NCBI RefSeq assembly: GCF_015207035.1
Contig: NZ_JADEXQ010000022.1
Coordinates: forward strand, 1 to 61,953
Source: Romeriopsis navalis LEGE 11480
Lineage (GTDB): Bacteria; Cyanobacteriota; Cyanobacteriia; Leptolyngbyales; Leptolyngbyaceae
Direction of reading: 5' to 3'
Length of the DNA: 61,953 nt
Part shown: piece after piece, positions 53,500-61,953 of the stretch
How positions within the stretch are numbered: the stretch's first letter is position 1
How the letters are laid out: the number at the start of each line of letters is the position of its first letter
Made by a program: the position numbers and the translations under genes
The notes under the pieces: generated by a model
What the model was told of the DNA's origin: nothing
Database searches by the model: none
The model's input: the letters and a program-made list of their open reading frames with translations, nothing else

Positions 53500-54276
53500 T
53501 TACTGCCGTTTATCGTCGAGGCGCAATTTGCCAGTAAAGCTGCCTTCAGTGGCGCCAACTGGGTAGGGCACAAGAATCTGACGCTTGTGATTCACCAGCA
53601 GGACCGGCTGTTTGATCACATTCATTTCGTTGGCGGTAAATACTTTGGCGGGTATGCCACCGTTGAGTTCTAGTTGTGAGTCGAGTAAGATTGCCCGTGA
53701 CGTACCGCGATTATGTAAGGTAACGGCCAGCATGCGTTTTGCACCTTGCATTTTGGCTTCCATCTTTTCCACCACCACATCCGCCTTGGCTTGGAATGGT
53801 CGAATGTAGAGTGATCCTTCGTAGCGCATTGCCAATTTGACACCCGCTGAGACTTGCGTACCAGTGGCTTGAATCTTTTTTGGTTCAAGATTAATCGGGA
53901 GTTGGGCGGCAATTAAGCGATATGCCAGTTCCTGCTCGGGTTTGGGATTGCCCAGCCATGTGACTCGTACAGTTTGGGATTCACCGGGTTTAAGCAAAAT
54001 TTGGGGTGGATAAATCATAAAATCATCATCCGCAGGTGTGAGCGTTTCCTTGCCCTGCAAATTCATGCTGCGTTTGGCCGTATTTACTTCAACTGCTAAT
54101 AGGGCCTTGGTGGTGTTATGAATTTCATAGGATTGTGTCGATTCCGTCCCAGTTGGACGAAATACGCGGGAGATCGGTTTTAGTCTAAATGCTTGGGCAT
54201 GACTACCCGAGCCGAGAATCAAGCCTGATCCAAGGAGCAGACCGATGGCCAAACGCATGAATGGAAAACGTTGCAT
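53500..54276 (-). CDS. Periplasmic pilus chaperone (PapD-like)
   Basis: A 258-residue exported chaperone. The signal peptide (residues 1-28, ending SHAQA) is followed by two Ig-like domains with FRLKPISRVF, LLAVEVNTAKR, IYPPQILLKPGESQTVRVTW and a YRLIAAQLPINL strand, all PapD-type marks. It would bind pilins by donor-strand complementation. It lies 22 nt after the second pilin gene and 190 nt before the usher. Confidence 0.85.
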   Translation of the reverse strand: MQRFPFMRLAIGLLLGSGLILGSGSHAQAFRLKPISRVFRPTGTESTQSYEIHNTTKALLAVEVNTAKRSMNLQGKETLTPADDDFMIYPPQILLKPGESQTVRVTWLGNPKPEQELAYRLIAAQLPINLEPKKIQATGTQVSAGVKLAMRYEGSLYIRPFQAKADVVVEKMEAKMQGAKRMLAVTLHNRGTSRAILLDSQLELNGGIPAKVFTANEMNVIKQPVLLVNHKRQILVPYPVGATEGSFTGKLRLDDKRQ

Positions 54277-54298
54277 AGCGCTAATTGCAATGAAGAGT

Positions 54299-54769
54299 TT
54301 AAGGATTGTCGGCGACCGAAAGCTGGATCGTTAGGTTGTAATTACCGGGATCTTGCAGTGCTGCGGGTGTGTATTTAATGTAGAGATCAAGGTTGTCAGT
54401 ACCAGCGCCACTGGTCGCAAAAGTGTACGTACTACTGGAATCGGTGACGAATGCCGATGCATTGGGTATGGCTGCCCCATTGGCTACGGCGAGAAACTGG
54501 AGCGCGATTGGTGCACCATCGGTTTTGGTTAGACTGCCTGGCAGGATGCTCAAAGTCAGACCATTGGGATCGACCGTGCTAACTTGTACGTCAGCCGCTT
54601 TTTGAATGACTGGCGAACCACCGCTATCACCGAGGGGTAATGCTGTGGCACCCGGTGCGGCACTGGCTGTAATGTTAGGAACGGCAAGCACTGGGGCGGT
54701 GCAAAATATGATGCTGCCGAGGAAAAATCCACTGCAAAGTAATGGTCGATATCGTCGTTTTTCAAACAT
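54299..54769 (-). CDS. Chaperone-usher pilin subunit (second)
   Basis: A 156-residue exported protein. A signal peptide (residues 1-31, ending VLAVP) leads to a Ser/Ala/Thr-rich beta-rich domain without Cys. The C-terminus reads YIKYTPAALQDPGNY, then a beta strand ending SVADNP. The same TPAALQDPG(N/A)Y block ends the first pilin. Such C-terminal blocks occur in spore-coat-U-like pilins. It sits between the first pilin and the chaperone and may be a minor or tip subunit. Confidence 0.72.
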   Translation of the reverse strand: MFEKRRYRPLLCSGFFLGSIIFCTAPVLAVPNITASAAPGATALPLGDSGGSPVIQKAADVQVSTVDPNGLTLSILPGSLTKTDGAPIALQFLAVANGAAIPNASAFVTDSSSTYTFATSGAGTDNLDLYIKYTPAALQDPGNYNLTIQLSVADNP

Positions 54770-54823
54770 TCATACCACCTCCACCAGCGTGCCTGCCGAT
54801 CGTGTTAATTGTCCAAGGCTGAA

Positions 54824-54884
54824 TAGCTTTCCCGGTGAATTGGATTCGGTGTAATTTCCACTGAATTAGTTATCGGGAAAGCTA
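54824..54884 (-). other. Stem-loop between the two pilin genes
   Basis: An 11-bp perfect stem (54824-54834 with 54874-54884) encloses 39 nt. It lies between the end of the first pilin and the start of the second; such structures often limit read-through or protect the upstream mRNA so the first pilin is made in excess. Confidence 0.5.
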
Positions 54885-54910
54885 TGTATCCTAAGTTCGC
54901 TCAGTTTAAT

Positions 54911-55420
54911 CTAGCCGTTGTCTACAACGGTGACGCTGACAGTGCCAGTATAGGCACCCGGATCTTGCAATGCTGCCGGTGTGAAGGCAATATATAAATC
55001 GCGCTCACCTTCAGCCGCCCCAAGCGCATTTCCGCCAGCTGTGGCATAGGTGTCGCCACCATCACTAAAGTCACCACTTGCAGGGGCTGCAGCGTCTCGT
55101 GCAACGATTTCAACATCGTAGGCGATTGTTTGACCATCACCATTTGTCATATCGCCATCAGTAGCCGTCAAAGTCAGACCAGTACTGTTATTTGTTTCCA
55201 TGGACAGCTCAGCAATTTTTGCGATTGTTTCTGCGCCCTGAGTCATGGTCAATGTAGTGGCGCCAGCTTCAGCCACAACGTCGATATTTAGTGTTGCTGC
55301 AACAGTGCCACCAACAGTAATATCTTCAGTCGTGGTCGCGAATGCGGTGGAAGGAAGCGTAACGGCACCGGCAACCAGGCTAACGGTCATTAATACACGG
55401 GAGAACAATTTGGAGTTCAT
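54911..55420 (-). CDS. Chaperone-usher major pilin candidate (spore-coat-U-like)
   Basis: A 169-residue exported protein. A signal peptide ends at about residue 28 (AFA). The mature chain is Thr/Ala/Gly/Asp-rich and beta-rich, with no Cys, an acidic character and an end of FTPAALQDPGAYTGTVSVTVVDNG type (last residues DNG). It matches small SCPU-like pilins of archaic chaperone-usher systems. First gene of the operon, with about 500 nt of upstream DNA for a promoter; its position and the hairpin after it suit a major subunit. Confidence 0.78.
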   Translation of the reverse strand: MNSKLFSRVLMTVSLVAGAVTLPSTAFATTTEDITVGGTVAATLNIDVVAEAGATTLTMTQGAETIAKIAELSMETNNSTGLTLTATDGDMTNGDGQTIAYDVEIVARDAAAPASGDFSDGGDTYATAGGNALGAAEGERDLYIAFTPAALQDPGAYTGTVSVTVVDNG

Positions 55421-55919
55421 ATTTCTGTTGTCTGAGACGTTGTTAGTGAGTGTAAGAGAGCAAATGGTTGTCTCTCTCTGAAATTAGTTTTGACGGCAAA
55501 TCATATTTAAAGACTGCTAAACTTGCGGATTTTAAAAATTAAAACACTTTAAATTGATTGAATATGGTTGGTTATACGGAGTCAATTGTCTCTACTTATT
55601 CATTTTCCTAAGTATTTCTGACTTTTCTCAATTTCTTTACATTTCCCGCATACGAAATTATCGAAATCACGGCATTTTTTATTTCTGAAAGACTTTGATT
55701 GCAGGCAATGTTGAATTTCCGGATAACTTATATAGATTGATGTGCTTCTACGTAGAAGGCGATCTTTGTACGCAACTTAAGCGATGTTGATGCCGGGTTT
55801 TGGTTGTCATGTTGGCTGTATATGTTGAAGTTATACAGTTTTTCTTGAATCCGCAAACTTGATCAATAAACTGTTTGCCTCAAATTGAATATATCCCTTT
55901 TGATTGGCTTGAAGTTGAC
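55421..55919. promoter_or_regulatory. AT-rich divergent promoter region, pilus operon / wecA-like
   Basis: About 500 nt between divergent genes, strongly AT-rich near 55500-55680. It must hold both promoters. I cannot place boxes or operators with confidence. No RNA gene was seen. Confidence 0.35.
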
Positions 55920-56990
55920 ATGAAAATACTTGCGGTATTTGCGATCGCACTCTTTGTAGTACGACTGATTTCTCCGATAGTAAAGCAGTTAGGTCTAAAG
56001 TTTGGTTTTGTTGACCAGCCCGATGCACGGAAGTTGCACAATCAACCAATGGTGCGGATGGGTGGTGTTGGCATTGGCGTTGGGGCAGGCATTGCCGGTG
56101 TGATTGGTATTTGGTGGCAGGCCGATACGATTACCTTGCATCATAGCTGGCTAACGATTATGGCCATGTTCGTTGCAGGGATGGGATTCTTTGCGATCGG
56201 GTTGGCCGACGATCGTTGGAGTTTATCCCCCAAGTTACGGTTAGGATTGCAGGCTGTTGTCACTTGTCTGGCTTGGGCCTTAGGTTTGCAAATGCATAAT
56301 TTACCCATACCGGGTGTTGGCACAGTGGCCTTGGGGTATTGGAGTTTGCCGGTAACGTTTCTTTGGTTAGCCGGTGTTACGAATGCCTTGAATTGGTTGG
56401 ACGGCTTAGATGGCTTAGCCGCTGGCGTAACGGGTATTGCGGCATTAACCTTCGCGGCGATTGGCTGGCAACAACAGGATGTTGTCAGCATTTTGCTGTC
56501 TTTATCCTTGGCCGGTGCGAGCTTTGGTTTCCTCCGCTATAATGCTTTCCCCGCCCAGATGTATATGGGCGATGGTGGTTCTTATTTTATCGGTGGGATG
56601 TTGGCCGGGCTCGGGATTCTCTGTACTGGCAATAGCGATAGTTTCAGCTTGACCGCCTTGCCCTATGTGGTTTTGGCCTTGCCCATTTTGGATATGGTAC
56701 TGGTGATTGGTTCCCGCGTGTTCGGTGGTAAGTCCCCCTTCTTTCCTGACCAACGCCATATTCACCATCGCTTGTTGCGATTGCATCTAACGAAGCAGGC
56801 TAGTGTCGTCTTCATCTATATTCTGGCGCTGTGGGCCGCGGTGACGGCTAACTGGCTGTTGTATACACCTTGGGCCTGGAGCAATGTTGTGCTGTTGGCG
56901 TTGTTGTTGACCTTCGTTAATCGGGCAGGTCTGCAGACGGCCAGTACTCAATTAGGTCCAGTTGGCCCGGCGATGCCAGCCGAAGCCTAA
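55920..56990 (+). CDS. wecA: Undecaprenyl-phosphate sugar-1-phosphate transferase (WecA/MraY family)
   Basis: A 356-residue, about ten-helix membrane enzyme that transfers a sugar-1-phosphate (often GlcNAc-1-P) from a UDP-sugar to undecaprenyl phosphate, the first step of many glycan pathways. It has the family marks DDRWSLSPK, NALNWLDGLDGLAAG, YMGDGGSYFIG and FPDQRHIHHRLL. The ATG at 55920 is preferred; the longer frame from 55875 adds 15 residues before the first helix. Three glycosyltransferase genes follow on the same strand, so it probably starts the repeat unit they complete. The sugar is not determined. Confidence 0.85.
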   Translation: MKILAVFAIALFVVRLISPIVKQLGLKFGFVDQPDARKLHNQPMVRMGGVGIGVGAGIAGVIGIWWQADTITLHHSWLTIMAMFVAGMGFFAIGLADDRWSLSPKLRLGLQAVVTCLAWALGLQMHNLPIPGVGTVALGYWSLPVTFLWLAGVTNALNWLDGLDGLAAGVTGIAALTFAAIGWQQQDVVSILLSLSLAGASFGFLRYNAFPAQMYMGDGGSYFIGGMLAGLGILCTGNSDSFSLTALPYVVLALPILDMVLVIGSRVFGGKSPFFPDQRHIHHRLLRLHLTKQASVVFIYILALWAAVTANWLLYTPWAWSNVVLLALLLTFVNRAGLQTASTQLGPVGPAMPAEA

Positions 56991-57061
56991 ATTCATCTCC
57001 TGTCGTCCAGTCGTTGTGTTGCTTGTTGGTTCGTTATCCATTTGCGTTTCTCCGTTCCCTC

Positions 57062-58246
57062 ATGACTTATTCTTCTCTGCCGAACGTTCACCTGTGGTCG
57101 CCTGGTTTATTTGATTTCAAAGGTGGCATTCAAGTTTTCTCGCAGTTCTTCTTGGAGGCACTGCAGGCACTATATCCACCGATCGAACAGCAAGTCTTTT
57201 CGATGCACGATCGACCAAACCCCCAGCCGCCGTTAGCCTCATCGAGCACCACATTTCACTACTGCGGCCAGTTGCCGCAGCGATGGCGGACACCAGCGTT
57301 TGCGGCCCAGGTGATGGCCCATGGATTACTGCGTCAGCCAGATTTGGTGATCACAACACATCTCAACTTTACGGTGGCGGCGGCCCAGTTAAAGCGGCTG
57401 ACCAATACCCCTTACTGGACGATTGCCCACGGTTTTGAAGCTTGGGATATTCAGCGACCTAAGGTGCTTGAGGCCTTAGCGGGGGCGGATCGAATTCTGG
57501 CTGTTAGTAGCTATACCCGTGATCGGTTAATTGAGCATCCGCAGATTAATCCCGATCGAATCGAGCTGTTTCCGAATACCTTTAATATCGAACAATTCCA
57601 GATTGCGGCGAAGCCAGAATATTTGCTCAAGCGACATCAGCTACGGGCAGATCAACCCGTTATCCTGACAGTGAATCGGTTAGAGGCCGGCGAAGATTTC
57701 CATAGTTATGATCAAGTGCTGGCGGCATTACCCCAAATCCGTCAAACGTTACCGGATGTCCACTATGTGATTGTCGGAAAGGGCGGCGATCGTCCCCGCT
57801 TAGAGCAGTTAATTCGCGATCGTCAATTGGAAGATTGTGTCACGCTAGCCGGATTTATTCCGGATGATGAGCTAGTAAATTACTACAACTTATGTGATGT
57901 ATTTGCGATGCCGAGCACCTTAGAGGGGTTTGGCATTGTGTATCTCGAGGCGTTAGCTTGTGGTAAGCCGGTCATTGCTGGTTTGGATGGTGGTTTAGAT
58001 GCGTTAGACCACGGACAGCTCGGTGCCAATGTCGATCCAATGGATATTGCCACACTGGCGACAACCGTAACGCAAATCCTAACGCAGCAATATGCAAATC
58101 CGTTGTTGTTTGATCCAGCGGGATTGCGCCAAGCGGTGATTCAACGATTTGGCACAGCGGCGTTCCATGCTCGCTTAAATGCGTTATTCCAAACGGCACC
58201 GCTGGCATCCCAGAGTGCCGCTCACAAGTTTGCCACTTCTTACTAA
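57062..58246 (+). CDS. GT4 family glycosyltransferase
   Basis: A 394-residue cytoplasmic GT-B enzyme. The N-terminal domain has PGLFDFKGGIQVF, the C-terminal domain has LTVNRLE, VGKGGDRPRLEQLI and the donor-site E-x7-E (PSTLEGFGIVYLEALACGKPV). It lies 71 nt after the wecA-like gene and 28 nt before the next GT4. The ATG at 57062 is preferred, as a codon at 57014 would add a hydrophobic piece not seen in the family. The donor and acceptor are unknown; a role in building the local exopolysaccharide is likely. Confidence 0.85.
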   Translation: MTYSSLPNVHLWSPGLFDFKGGIQVFSQFFLEALQALYPPIEQQVFSMHDRPNPQPPLASSSTTFHYCGQLPQRWRTPAFAAQVMAHGLLRQPDLVITTHLNFTVAAAQLKRLTNTPYWTIAHGFEAWDIQRPKVLEALAGADRILAVSSYTRDRLIEHPQINPDRIELFPNTFNIEQFQIAAKPEYLLKRHQLRADQPVILTVNRLEAGEDFHSYDQVLAALPQIRQTLPDVHYVIVGKGGDRPRLEQLIRDRQLEDCVTLAGFIPDDELVNYYNLCDVFAMPSTLEGFGIVYLEALACGKPVIAGLDGGLDALDHGQLGANVDPMDIATLATTVTQILTQQYANPLLFDPAGLRQAVIQRFGTAAFHARLNALFQTAPLASQSAAHKFATSY

Positions 58247-58274
58247 TCGCTCCATTTAGTTCTTGAGATCCCTG

Positions 58275-59495
58275 ATGAAAATTCTTCACGTTATCCCTTC
58301 TGTTTCGCCGGTTCGGGGTGGTCCGAGCCAAGCTGTACTCGAAATGGTCTGGGCGCTGCGGCAGCAAGGTGTTGATGCGGCAATTGCGACCACAAATGAT
58401 GATGGTGATCAACTGTTATCGGTGCCCCTCAACCAGTGGGTCGATTATCCTGTTGATCCGAACGAACCGACGAAAACCGTCCCGGTTCGATTTTTTGCGC
58501 GTTGTGAGTTGCCGGTCACGGCGGTGCGCGAGTTTGCGCTTTCCTTTAGTTTTACGATGTGGCTCTGGAAAAACTTAGCCAACTATGATGTAATGCATGC
58601 CCATGCGATATTCTCCTATGTGCCGACAGCGGCGATGGCGATCGCTCGAACCGTCGGTGTTCCCTATATTGTGCGGCCGTTGGGGCAGCTCTGTCACTGG
58701 TCCCTCCAGCAAGGGGCGAAAAAGAAGCAAAATTATTTACGGCTGATTGAACGGACGAATTTGCAGCAGGCCGCCGCAATCCACTTTACAGCGCTACAAG
58801 AGCGACAGGAAGCCGCGGCGCTGGAACTCGGGACAGACAGCTTTATTTTGCCCCATGGCCTCAACTTACCAGAGGCCATGCCGAATGCTTCAGCGCAGTT
58901 GAAGCAATGGCTGAATTTACCGGAGGATGTGCCGGTGATTCTATTTCTTTCACGGATTCACCCCAAGAAAGGGCTAGAAGTATTGATTGAAGCACTCAGT
59001 AAACTGCGGTCTCAACCATTTCGCCTCGTAATTGCAGGCAGCGGGACAGCAGTGTATGAGCAGCAAATTCAGCATTGTGTTTCACAGGCAAATCTTGACG
59101 ATCGCACCCACTTTGTTGGCTTTGTCAAAGGTGAAGCAAAACAAATGCTGCTACAAGGTGCAGATTTATTTGCCTTACCGTCGCATTCTGAAAACTTTGG
59201 GATTGCGGTTTTGGAGGCGATGGCTGCTGGCTTGCCAACGCTGATTACGCCCGCGGTTGGCCTATCCCCGATCGTCCAACAGCAGAATCTCGGTTGGGTT
59301 GTGCCTCAGACCCAGGCTGCGGTTGAGGGCGCGCTGCAAGCGTTTCTGCAAGAGCCACAGGCCGCTCGATCGATGGGTGAGCGGGCCGTCTCAATTGTCC
59401 AACAGCAATTTACCTGGACACAGGTCGCCCAGCAGTTGGCGCAGCACTACCATGCGATGGCGCAATTATCAGTGCCTGCAACGGCAACAGCCTAA
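58275..59495 (+). CDS. GT4 family glycosyltransferase, second
   Basis: A 406-residue GT-B glycosyltransferase. It begins MKILHVIPSVSPVRGGPS, a typical start of cyanobacterial exopolysaccharide GT4 enzymes, and has FLSRIHPKKGLE, the VIAGSG strand and the donor motif SENFGIAVLEAMAAG. The ATG at 58275 is preferred over one four codons upstream. It is flanked by the other GT4 and a GT2 gene, and shares only fold-level likeness with the first GT4. The transferred sugar is unknown. Confidence 0.87.
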   Translation: MKILHVIPSVSPVRGGPSQAVLEMVWALRQQGVDAAIATTNDDGDQLLSVPLNQWVDYPVDPNEPTKTVPVRFFARCELPVTAVREFALSFSFTMWLWKNLANYDVMHAHAIFSYVPTAAMAIARTVGVPYIVRPLGQLCHWSLQQGAKKKQNYLRLIERTNLQQAAAIHFTALQERQEAAALELGTDSFILPHGLNLPEAMPNASAQLKQWLNLPEDVPVILFLSRIHPKKGLEVLIEALSKLRSQPFRLVIAGSGTAVYEQQIQHCVSQANLDDRTHFVGFVKGEAKQMLLQGADLFALPSHSENFGIAVLEAMAAGLPTLITPAVGLSPIVQQQNLGWVVPQTQAAVEGALQAFLQEPQAARSMGERAVSIVQQQFTWTQVAQQLAQHYHAMAQLSVPATATA

Positions 59496-59535
59496 GTCAA
59501 AATTTCGGTTCCCTATTTAACGAGTGAATTCCACC

Positions 59536-60333
59536 ATGCTTGACCAAATTACGCCAGTTATCCTGACTTATAACGAAGCTCCCAATCTCGATCGCACGTT
59601 GCAACAACTTTCCTGGGCACAGCGGATTGTGATTGTCGATAGTTATAGCACTGATACAACGTTGGAAATTGCGGCCCAGTATCCTCAGGTTGAGTTGTTG
59701 CAGCGTCAGTTTGATACCCATGCACAGCAATGGAACTATGCGGTGGCACAGGCCCAAACGGAGTGGGTGTTATCGCTGGATGCGGATTACTGCGTCAGTG
59801 ATGCGCTCTTTGCCGAAATGCAGTCATTATCACCCGCTGCACCCTACGATAGCTATTGGATTCCCTTTAAGTTCTGCATTTTCGGTCGGCCATTGCGCGG
59901 TGCAATTTTACCGCCACGTGAGGCGTTATTTCGCAAATCTAAGGCAGTCTATATCGATGATGGCCATACGCAGCTCTTGCAATCGACGGGTCATACCGGT
60001 GAGCTTAAAGCCCCGATCAATCATGACGATCGTAAATCCCTCGATCGCTGGCTTTGGGCCCAAGCTCGCTATGCCAACTTAGAAGTCGATAAGTTGATGA
60101 CGATGCCTGCTTCTGAGTTGGGCCTCAACGATCGCATTCGTCAGGCTAAGGTCGTTGCCCCGTTTGTTGTCTTAGTCTATTGCTTGATTCTGCGGGGTGG
60201 GATCTTCGATGGTTGGCAGGGGTGGTTTTATGCGTTTCAGCGGATGATCGCTGAGATGATTCTATCGGCCCGGTTGATTGAAGCCGCATTCAAGCAAAAG
60301 TCCGCACCAGTGGTCAATCTGGTAACGTCTTAG
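59536..60333 (+). CDS. GT2 family glycosyltransferase (WaaE/KdtX-like)
   Basis: A 265-residue GT-A enzyme. The N-terminus PVILTYNEAPNLDRTL and VIVDSYSTDTT, the DxD motif LSLDADYC, and HTQLLQSTG followed by HDDRKSLDRWLWAQARY are typical of the WaaE/KdtX-like group that adds sugars to glycan cores. One hydrophobic helix near 210-228 could anchor it. It is the last of the four-gene glycan set beginning at wecA. The ATG at 59536 is used; a GTG at 59524 is an alternative. Confidence 0.85.
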   Translation: MLDQITPVILTYNEAPNLDRTLQQLSWAQRIVIVDSYSTDTTLEIAAQYPQVELLQRQFDTHAQQWNYAVAQAQTEWVLSLDADYCVSDALFAEMQSLSPAAPYDSYWIPFKFCIFGRPLRGAILPPREALFRKSKAVYIDDGHTQLLQSTGHTGELKAPINHDDRKSLDRWLWAQARYANLEVDKLMTMPASELGLNDRIRQAKVVAPFVVLVYCLILRGGIFDGWQGWFYAFQRMIAEMILSARLIEAAFKQKSAPVVNLVTS

Positions 60334-60380
60334 AGCGGCATCGATTGTTGGCGATTATCCGTCTGGCGGGTGAATGATTG

Positions 60381-60420
60381 ACGCATGCTGTGGCTGGTTG
60401 AAGGATTTCCCAGCATGCGT
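60381..60420. terminator. Long-loop hairpin between convergent genes
   Basis: A perfect 10-bp stem (acgcatgctg with its complement) with a 20-nt loop lies between the stops at 60333 and 60456. The loop is long, so it is a weak candidate. Confidence 0.4.
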
Positions 60421-60455
60421 ATTTCACGCTAGTGTGACTGGAAATTGCGTCATAT

Positions 60456-61007
60456 TCAACTGGCTGTCACCTTGGCAAGTTGGATATTTAGGTGCTGAAT
60501 CTCATTAGTGGCCGCAATCACCTGATGCTTGAGCACATTATTTTCCAGACACCGTTGCAGGCGTTGTTTGAGAATAGGCCAGTGAATTGGTTTGGTGATA
60601 AAGTCGCTGGCACCTGCGGCAAAGGCTTGCTCGATGACACTGGTGTCAGACATTGCCGTAATCATCAGAATTGGTGGACAGGGTTGCGATGCGACGTTGG
60701 ATTGGTAATGGGCCTGGATTTCACGACAACAGCTAATACCATCAAGCTGTGGCATGACGGCATCGAGCAGGATAATATCAGGCTTGACGGCTTTACATTG
60801 AGCTAAGCCTTCAACCCCATCCTGGGCCATAATCGTTTCATACCCATCATCGGCTAAAGCCGCGGCCAAAAGCATGCGAAGATTGGGGTCGTCATCCACA
60901 ATCAGCACTTTTTGACTGCTTCTGGGTATATTGCTGCTCACGTTGTCCAATTCGTTTAATTTTTGATTTTGATTGTTGACAGTGGCTGTTTGCGATGAAG
61001 ACGTCAT
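60456..61007 (-). CDS. Response regulator receiver protein
   Basis: A 183-residue receiver with short N- and C-terminal extensions. The acidic pocket (IVDDD), phospho-Asp82 (LLDAVMP), Thr/Ser in MITA and Lys in ITKPI are intact. The insert before TKP and the ITKPIHWPILKQR end resemble the receiver of the GT4-EAL fusion at 45150 and of cyanobacterial receiver-GGDEF proteins. The last 35 residues look like coiled coil, perhaps for dimerisation. There is no output domain. It follows a truncated hybrid kinase on the same strand by 79 nt, so it is likely its partner. Confidence 0.85.
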   Translation of the reverse strand: MTSSSQTATVNNQNQKLNELDNVSSNIPRSSQKVLIVDDDPNLRMLLAAALADDGYETIMAQDGVEGLAQCKAVKPDIILLDAVMPQLDGISCCREIQAHYQSNVASQPCPPILMITAMSDTSVIEQAFAAGASDFITKPIHWPILKQRLQRCLENNVLKHQVIAATNEIQHLNIQLAKVTAS

Positions 61008-61086
61008 GCTTAGGTCTCGGGTAATGTGAGTTTGGTTAGGATTGGGCTGATAGGCCGTGGAAGTGCTTACGGGTAATGCGAGTTGT

Positions 61087-61953
61087 TTAGGTGAGGCTTA
61101 TCGTCATTGGAAAGTTTTCGGCTGTGGTGTTTTGCATAATGCTGCAAACTTGTTGATATTCTTGTAGGACAGCGGCAAAAGTTACTTCTGCTCCGTTCAG
61201 AGTTTGTTGTTGGCCCATGTCTTCCAAGGTTTGGCAAAGCTGACTGAGCGGCGCGGCACCCAGATTAATACTGCAGGAACGGAGGGCGTGGGCGGCGGCT
61301 TTGAGTTGACTTGCTGATTGTTGCTCAATCGCTGTGCGGATTTGAGTGACGGTATTGGGGGTGTCCTCCAGATAGTTTTGAAAGAGTTCGAGCAGCATTT
61401 CGATTGTCTCTTCGCCGAGCATGACTTGGAGCTCTTGAAGGATGGTTTGATCAAAGTGGTGCTCGAAAATTGGTGGGGGCACCGCATTGGTCTGTCGGTG
61501 ATTTAAGGGTGCGCTAATGCCACTGTCCACGGTTGCATCAGTATTAGTTGGTGGTGTTTCATGTCCGATTGATGCATCGGTTGTCTGAGCATCGCTTGTT
61601 GGTGTGATGGCATCCTGAGCTGTTTGTTTTAACGCATGCTGGGCGCGGGCCGTTGCGAGAATCTCGATCAGGGTGGGTTTTTGAATGGGTTTGGTCATAT
61701 AGTCGTTCATGCCTTGCTTGATATATTCTTCCTTGGCACCACGCATGGCATGGGCAGTGACTGCGATAATCCAAGGTTGGTCAGTAATCGTGGGATTAGC
61801 TCGAATGTTTTGGGTGGCGGTAATACCGTCCATTTCCGGCATCTGAATATCCATCAGAATGACATCATAGTGAGCGCGATCGAGGGCGGCGAGCGCGGCT
61901 TTGCCATTGCCAACAATATCGGCCTGATAGCCAAATTGCTCGAGCATTTTGGC
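61087..61953 (-). CDS. C-terminal part of a hybrid histidine kinase (receiver and HPt), cut by window
   Basis: The frame is open to the right edge, so the sensor and kinase part lies outside. The visible part starts inside a receiver domain: the phospho-Asp is in VILMDIQMPEMDG (Asp33 counting from the first visible Met) and the Lys in MTKPI. A Thr/Asp-rich linker follows, then an HPt domain with the His phospho-acceptor in AAHALRSCSINLGA (His220). The order receiver-HPt indicates a multi-step phosphorelay, with the stand-alone receiver next to it as a candidate output. Confidence 0.82.
   Translation of the reverse strand, partial: AKMLEQFGYQADIVGNGKAALAALDRAHYDVILMDIQMPEMDGITATQNIRANPTITDQPWIIAVTAHAMRGAKEEYIKQGMNDYMTKPIQKPTLIEILATARAQHALKQTAQDAITPTSDAQTTDASIGHETPPTNTDATVDSGISAPLNHRQTNAVPPPIFEHHFDQTILQELQVMLGEETIEMLLELFQNYLEDTPNTVTQIRTAIEQQSASQLKAAAHALRSCSINLGAAPLSQLCQTLEDMGQQQTLNGAEVTFAAVLQEYQQVCSIMQNTTAENFPMTISLT

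Noticed and set aside
1-61953. CRISPR arrays, tRNA or rRNA genes
   Set aside because: No regularly spaced repeats and no tRNA- or rRNA-like stretches were seen on either strand.

Overview
The window is from a cyanobacterium. Evidence seen directly: frequent GCGATCGC (HIP1-type) octamers, a cyanoexosortase with its accessory genes, an HpsJ-like protein, cyanobacterial-type CHASE2/kinase and pentapeptide proteins, and an MraY/WecA-family enzyme beside exopolysaccharide glycosyltransferases. No rRNA, tRNA, CRISPR array or complete insertion sequence was seen, and the species cannot be named. Both edge genes are cut by the window.

Region 1 (1-6.9 kb) is a one-direction redox cluster. In order it encodes a six-haem periplasmic cytochrome c, a monohaem lipoprotein with a Tll0287-like (DUF3365) domain, a small membrane protein with two His pairs spaced like those of cytochrome b, a membrane-anchored thioredoxin, long forms of CcsB and CcsA, and a Rieske iron-sulfur lipoprotein with a Tat-type leader. 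It reads as a self-contained quinol/cytochrome electron-transfer module with its own cytochrome c maturation machinery.

Region 2 (7-26 kb) is mixed: a pentapeptide-repeat protein, small lipoproteins, a membrane diguanylate cyclase with an intact GGDEF and inhibitory site, a fatty-acid desaturase, a decayed stretch holding a piece of a second metH and a piece of a retropepsin-like gene, a subtilisin with P domain, metH itself, a pilin-like lipoprotein, a GHL10 glycosidase, a CHASE2 Ser/Thr kinase and a FecR-domain protein.

Region 3 (26.8-36 kb) is an operon for an exopolysaccharide: an outer-membrane barrel, three DUF3131 proteins (one fused to a GH26-like domain), a cellulose-synthase-like GT2 with a coiled-coil insert, and a STAS protein.

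Region 4 (36-47.7 kb) is a cyanoexosortase locus (HpsJ-like protein, exosortase, accessory protein) with three nearby proteins that share a C-terminal PYELE-type sorting tail. It also holds a YdcF-like protein, a WcaF-like acetyltransferase and an unusual glycosyltransferase-EAL-receiver fusion.

Region 5 (47.8-62 kb) has a beta-helix protein, a chaperone-usher pilus operon (two pilins, chaperone, usher), a WecA-like initiating enzyme with three glycosyltransferases, and two receiver-domain proteins. From 26.8 to 60.3 kb most genes concern the cell surface. The likely common theme is polysaccharide and pilus assembly, with c-di-GMP and phosphorelay input; this theme is inferred from domain content.
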